From an uncultured Bacteroidales bacterium (GTDB lineage Bacteria > Bacteroidota > Bacteroidia > Bacteroidales > UBA932), in the NCBI GenBank assembly GCA_900546445.1, contig URCV01000012.1:1-41097 (forward strand): 41,097 nucleotides of DNA. The letters are read 5' to 3'. Positions 39,199-41,097 of the stretch are shown in pieces; within the stretch, counting starts at the first letter, position 1; each line of letters begins with the position of its first letter. The position numbers were made by a program, and so were the translations under genes. The notes under the pieces are model-generated. The model was not told the origin of the DNA and did not search any database. It worked only from the letters and a program-made list of their open reading frames with translations.

Positions 39199-40743
39199 AT
39201 GAAACATAAAATAATAAAGAAAACCCTATTGACAATCGGCATTTCATTGTCGATTGTCAATTCTCATTTGTCAATCGCCCAACGCTCGTTGGGTGTTTCC
39301 GGTCTGCTGAACATCCCTTCGGCCGATATGCAGGAGGACGGTACGTTCATGGCAGGAGGCAATTACCTGCCTCAGGAGATGCTGCCTCAGGAGTGGGGAT
39401 ATAATTCGGGAAACTATTTCGTGAACCTGACGTTCCTGCCGTTTATGGAGGTGGCCTACCGGTGCACGTTGCTGAAGGTCGAGAGTACCGGCAAATGGAA
39501 CCAGGACCGTTCGGTCTCCCTGCGTCTGCGTCCGTTGAAGGAGGGGAAATGGTGGCCGTCGGTCGTGATCGGTTCGAATGACTTGCTGACGACCGGCGAA
39601 TTGAATCCTTTCCTGGATTCGGGCGGAAATCGTTATTTCTCTTCCGTCTATGCGGTCGGGACGAAGCATTTCGGTTTCTACGGCCATGATATCGGCGTGA
39701 CGGTGGGAGGGCATGTGCCGTTTCGCAGCAGGAGCGAGAACAAGGGGGTGTTCGGCGGGGTGAGCTACCGTCCGGCGTTCCTGAAGCCGCTTGAGGTGAT
39801 GGCGGAATATGACTCGAAGGCGGTGAACATGGGAGTGTCGGCACGGCTGTTCGACCATTTTTCCTTGTATGCCTATTGCTACGATTTCAAGACGGTGGCG
39901 GGTGGAATCCGGTATGAGCTGACGCCCCGTCAGCGTGTGTTCAACCCCGACGAGGTCCGTATGCCCTGGGACGGACGGGTGGAGCTGGTGCTGTATCCGC
40001 AGATCTCGCTGAGCAATTCGTGGCTGGACAAGATATACGGGGCGGTGATCAATATCGCTCCGGCGGTGGAGGCGCGGCTTTGGAAAGGGGCGGCTTTCAC
40101 GGGGCAGGTGATCCTGCCGGTCTGGAACAATATGGTCGGGCAGATGGACTATATCCGGGCCGGGGTGCTGACCTTGAGTCAAGAGTTCGGATTGCCCGGA
40201 GGGGCGTTCGGACGGGTGACGGTCGGCAACTTCACGAACAACCGGATGGGGGCGGACCTGAAACTGCGCTATGTCACGCCGGACGACCGTTGGATGTTCG
40301 GCTTGGAAGGCGGTGTGACCGGATCGTCCACCTTCTACGAGGGCAAATGGCAGGTGTCGAATTGGAAGCGGGTGAGCGGGGCGGCGGAGGTTCGTTTCCG
40401 CGAAAGGCATTTCAATATGGATTTCAACTTGGGCGTGCACCGGTATATCTATGGCGACTATGGGGTGCGGGTGGACTGCATCCGCCATTTCGGACGGACG
40501 ACGGCCGGCTTGTATGCCATGTACACGGGGGGCGAGGCGAACGGCGGTTTCCATTTTGCCGTTCCGTTGCCGCAATGGGGCAAGTCGCGCAAGGTGAGGG
40601 TGCGCCTGCCGGAATATTACCAGATGGAATATTCGGGACAGAGCGGCCTTGAATATTTCCGCCGGAAATTCGGACAGGACTACGAGACTCGGCCGGATGA
40701 GAGCAATAGTGTTCCTTATGATGGGAGGAGGGATGATTTATGA
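39199..40743 (+). CDS. YjbH-like outer-membrane protein
   Basis: 514 residues with a signal peptide (hydrophobic TLLTIGISLSIVNSHLSIA then Q). The mature start GVSGLLNIPSADMQEDGTF is the YjbH/YmcA hallmark, and the rest is a glycine- and aromatic-rich set of beta strands consistent with an outer-membrane barrel. In Enterobacteria YjbH is tied to exopolysaccharide export; in Bacteroidales the role is less clear. It follows DUF4248 after 9 bases, and a lipoprotein gene follows 66 bases later. The region is markedly GC-rich. Confidence 0.8.
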   Translation: MKHKIIKKTLLTIGISLSIVNSHLSIAQRSLGVSGLLNIPSADMQEDGTFMAGGNYLPQEMLPQEWGYNSGNYFVNLTFLPFMEVAYRCTLLKVESTGKWNQDRSVSLRLRPLKEGKWWPSVVIGSNDLLTTGELNPFLDSGGNRYFSSVYAVGTKHFGFYGHDIGVTVGGHVPFRSRSENKGVFGGVSYRPAFLKPLEVMAEYDSKAVNMGVSARLFDHFSLYAYCYDFKTVAGGIRYELTPRQRVFNPDEVRMPWDGRVELVLYPQISLSNSWLDKIYGAVINIAPAVEARLWKGAAFTGQVILPVWNNMVGQMDYIRAGVLTLSQEFGLPGGAFGRVTVGNFTNNRMGADLKLRYVTPDDRWMFGLEGGVTGSSTFYEGKWQVSNWKRVSGAAEVRFRERHFNMDFNLGVHRYIYGDYGVRVDCIRHFGRTTAGLYAMYTGGEANGGFHFAVPLPQWGKSRKVRVRLPEYYQMEYSGQSGLEYFRRKFGQDYETRPDESNSVPYDGRRDDL

Positions 40744-40809
40744 ATTATTGCTGAAAAGAGAGATGGGGGATGAATATTGTATAATAAATAATATAAAGTT
40801 TTATTTTTA

Positions 40810-41097
40810 ATGAGTATGAAAAAGAAAAATTTCTGGAGCGCAGTGCTGGCTATGGGCTTGGCTGCGACATTGAGTGTGGGATTTGTAGGATGTAGCGATG
40901 ATGACGAACCGACACCTGAAATCGTGACCGATAATCCATTGGATAAGGAGGTCTACTATATCGCAGGTAAGGTGACGGAAGGAGGCAAGTCGCTGGAAGG
41001 TGTCGAGGTCAGCACGTCGGGCAAATCGGTCAAGACGGCTGCCGACGGGACGTACCAGTTGGCGATGGACAAGATCGGAACTTATGTTGTGACGTTT
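40810..41097 (+). CDS. Lipoprotein with carboxypeptidase-regulatory-like domain (3' partial)
   Basis: 96 codons to the window edge. Starts ATG 40810 or 40816 (MSMKKKNFW). A lipoprotein signal ends in GFVGC, followed by the acidic SDDDEP typical of exported Bacteroidales lipoproteins. The next part, YYIAGKVTEGGKSLEGVEV and SGKSVKTAADGTYQLAM, is a carboxypeptidase D-like/CNA-B beta-sandwich that often starts SusC/SusD-type or adhesion proteins. The body of the gene lies beyond the window. Confidence 0.75.
   Translation, partial: MSMKKKNFWSAVLAMGLAATLSVGFVGCSDDDEPTPEIVTDNPLDKEVYYIAGKVTEGGKSLEGVEVSTSGKSVKTAADGTYQLAMDKIGTYVVTF

Noticed and set aside
39271..40575. 434-codon minus-strand frame opposite the YjbH-like gene
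   Set aside because: Arg/His/Pro-rich shadow typical of GC-rich antisense frames.

Overview
The window is Bacteroidota DNA (order Bacteroidales). Many genes are preceded by the phylum's -7 element TAnnTTTG. The gene families are also typical of that group: DUF5723, DUF3467, DUF4250, DUF4248, GHL10 and YjbH-type surface proteins. The window does not look like one continuous chromosome. Coding style changes several times, and at three places two broken genes abut, so it is either a rearranged accessory region or a chimeric metagenome contig.

Positions 1-27,025 are an orderly chromosomal block. In order it holds an exported protein and DUF5723 protein, queA, a small XRE regulator, pncC, an ABC-F ATPase with valS, DUF3467-maf-pseudouridine synthase, a Na/Pi cotransporter with a PhoU-like tail, an EF-hand membrane protein, DUF389-small membrane protein-response regulator-histidine kinase, a six-gene minus-strand operon (His-rich COG0523 GTPase, a 25-aa ORF, CstA, a WYL regulator and two small proteins), a GHL10 lipoprotein and mnmE.

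Positions 27,026-29,147 are a mobile-element remnant lying directly behind the 3' end of mnmE, a known integration site in other bacteria. It holds layered direct repeats, a terminator, six 10-bp iterons, a zinc-finger/HTH excisionase-like gene and a tyrosine recombinase that has lost its catalytic C-terminus.

Positions 29,148-31,013 hold an AAA ATPase-RloB pair, a probable AbiL/PARIS-like anti-phage module with its own promoter. Positions 31,063-33,361 hold a gene fragment, a hexapeptide acetyltransferase and a fusion of a class A2 beta-lactamase with an alpha/beta esterase, truncated at the junction with an antisense ftsZ.

Positions 33,361-38,390 (Prevotella-like in style) hold ftsZ with its own promoter, a conserved hypothetical gene, a DUF5131 gene interrupted by one amber codon, a DNPH1-like nucleotide hydrolase and a second ATPase operon whose partner is a truncated PIN-like gene. 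Positions 38,390-41,097 (GC-rich, Parabacteroides/Bacteroides-like) start inside a primase TOPRIM domain and continue with DUF4248, a YjbH-like outer-membrane protein and a lipoprotein cut by the window end. I saw no rRNA, tRNA or CRISPR array.
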